DNA of 7,071 bases from Candidatus Omnitrophota bacterium. Its GTDB lineage: Bacteria; Omnitrophota; Gorgyraeia; Zapsychrales; Zapsychraceae. The stretch spans positions 1-7,071 of the forward strand of contig JAGQKQ010000091.1 in NCBI GenBank assembly GCA_020430005.1, given 5' to 3'. Under the pieces are notes generated by a model. That model was not told the origin of the DNA, made no database searches, and saw only the letters and a program-made list of their open reading frames with translations. Within the stretch, counting starts at the first letter, position 1; every line of letters begins with the position of its first letter. The translations under genes and the position numbers were made by a program. Positions 6,512-7,071 of this stretch are shown in pieces.

Positions 6512-7071
6512 GTGAGTGAAGAGACTAAAATATTATTTTCGAGATAATTAATAATTGCGGTAACACTTTCATCAATGGTATTCTCATCTGTTTTTAAATG
6601 AATTTCCGGCTTGGAAGGAGGTTCGTAAGGTGCGGATATACCTGTAAAGTCTTTAATTTCTCCCGATCTGGCCTTCGCGTAAAGCCCTTTAGGATCCCTT
6701 CTCTCACATTCCTTGATGTTACAATCGATAAACACTTCAACAAACTTACCAACGTTGACTGTTTGACGGATTTTATTACGATCTCTTTTATAAGGAGATA
6801 TGAAAGAAACAATCGTAATCATCCCGGCATCCATGAACAATTTTGCCACTTCACCGACTCGCCGGATATTTTCCTCCCGGTCCTCAGGTGAAAAGCCCAA
6901 ATCTGAATTCAGCCCATGTCTTATATTATCGCCATCTAAAACATAAACCTGCTTGTTCAGTTCTGCAAGTTTACGCTCAAGGGCTAAAGCAATCGAGGAC
7001 TTTCCGGCACCGGAGAGCCCTGTAAACCACAGAATAACACTTTTGTGTTGATTATGGAATTCTCGCTTAGA
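6493..7071 (-). CDS. cysC: Adenylylsulfate (APS) kinase, N-terminus cut by window edge
   Basis: This enzyme phosphorylates adenosine 5'-phosphosulfate with ATP to give PAPS, the cytoplasmic sulfate donor. The reading frame runs open to the right edge; 192 residues are visible against about 200 for the family, so perhaps 10-20 N-terminal residues are missing. Visible residues 18-25 form the P-loop (GLSGAGKS). Residues 46-55 carry DGDNIRHGLN, followed by LGFSPEDREENIRRVGEVAKLF, then the ISPY segment and the DPKGLYAKARSGEIKDFTG block, all hallmarks of APS kinase. The P-loop ends in Ser-Ser rather than the commoner Ser-Thr. The last 19 bases overlap the start of the regulator gene, and the final dozen or so residues look like a non-conserved tail. 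A stand-alone CysC and the C-terminal half of a CysN-CysC fusion cannot be told apart here. In a glycan locus it may supply PAPS for polysaccharide sulfation; that is inference. Confidence 0.95.
   Translation of the reverse strand, partial: SKREFHNQHKSVILWFTGLSGAGKSSIALALERKLAELNKQVYVLDGDNIRHGLNSDLGFSPEDREENIRRVGEVAKLFMDAGMITIVSFISPYKRDRNKIRQTVNVGKFVEVFIDCNIKECERRDPKGLYAKARSGEIKDFTGISAPYEPPSKPEIHLKTDENTIDESVTAIINYLENNILVSSLTCQKTL

Noticed and set aside
6493..6900. A 135-residue protein starting from TTG at 6900
   Set aside because: The same frame stays open to the window edge and holds the P-loop and DGDNIRHGLN motifs of APS kinase, so the TTG is an internal leucine codon.
1..7071. CRISPR array, tRNA, insertion sequence or defence system
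   Set aside because: No direct repeats, tRNA-like segments, transposase or nuclease motifs are visible, and nearly all bases are accounted for by the eight genes.

Overview
The window is a densely packed, one-directional stretch of a bacterial surface-glycan (O-antigen, capsule or exopolysaccharide) biosynthesis locus. Every gene I can support lies on the minus strand, so transcription runs from high to low coordinates. The window opens inside the first gene (right edge) and closes inside the last (left edge). Neighbouring genes overlap or sit within 15 bases of each other, so a single operon is likely. No promoter, terminator, RNA gene, repeat array or mobile element is visible, and no non-coding stretch exceeds 15 bases. 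The organism cannot be named. The A+T-leaning composition, the MarR-like regulator of the kind found in EPS loci, and the nonulosonate genes fit a Gram-negative or deep-branching environmental bacterium; that is inference.

In transcription order: (1) an adenylylsulfate kinase (cysC), cut at its N-terminus by the window edge; (2) a MarR-like winged-helix regulator with an unassigned C-terminal half; (3) glucose-1-phosphate cytidylyltransferase (rfbF/ddhA); (4) CDP-glucose 4,6-dehydratase (rfbG/ddhB); (5) a full-length MsbA/PglK-type ABC exporter; (6) a LegB-type nucleotide-sugar 4,6-dehydratase; (7) a LegC-family PLP aminotransferase; (8) the first 76 codons of a NeuD/PglD-type sugar acyltransferase, cut by the left edge.

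Together they suggest three inputs to one glycan. RfbF and RfbG turn glucose-1-phosphate and CTP into CDP-4-keto-6-deoxyglucose, the precursor of 3,6-dideoxyhexoses and related sugars. LegB, LegC and probably the acyltransferase make a 2,4-diamino-2,4,6-trideoxyhexose, the first part of the legionaminic acid (nonulosonic acid) pathway. CysC makes PAPS, the sulfate donor, which hints at a sulfated product or sulfate assimilation upstream. The ABC protein is placed to flip a lipid-linked glycan or glycolipid across the inner membrane. The regulator, translationally linked to rfbF, is the candidate controller. Glycosyltransferases, the CDP-sugar C3-dehydrase and the rest of the nonulosonate pathway (NeuC, NeuB and NeuA type) are not in view and would be expected in flanking sequence. 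The layout is a recognisable glycan locus rather than a clearly new system. The least explained part is the C-terminal half of the regulator.
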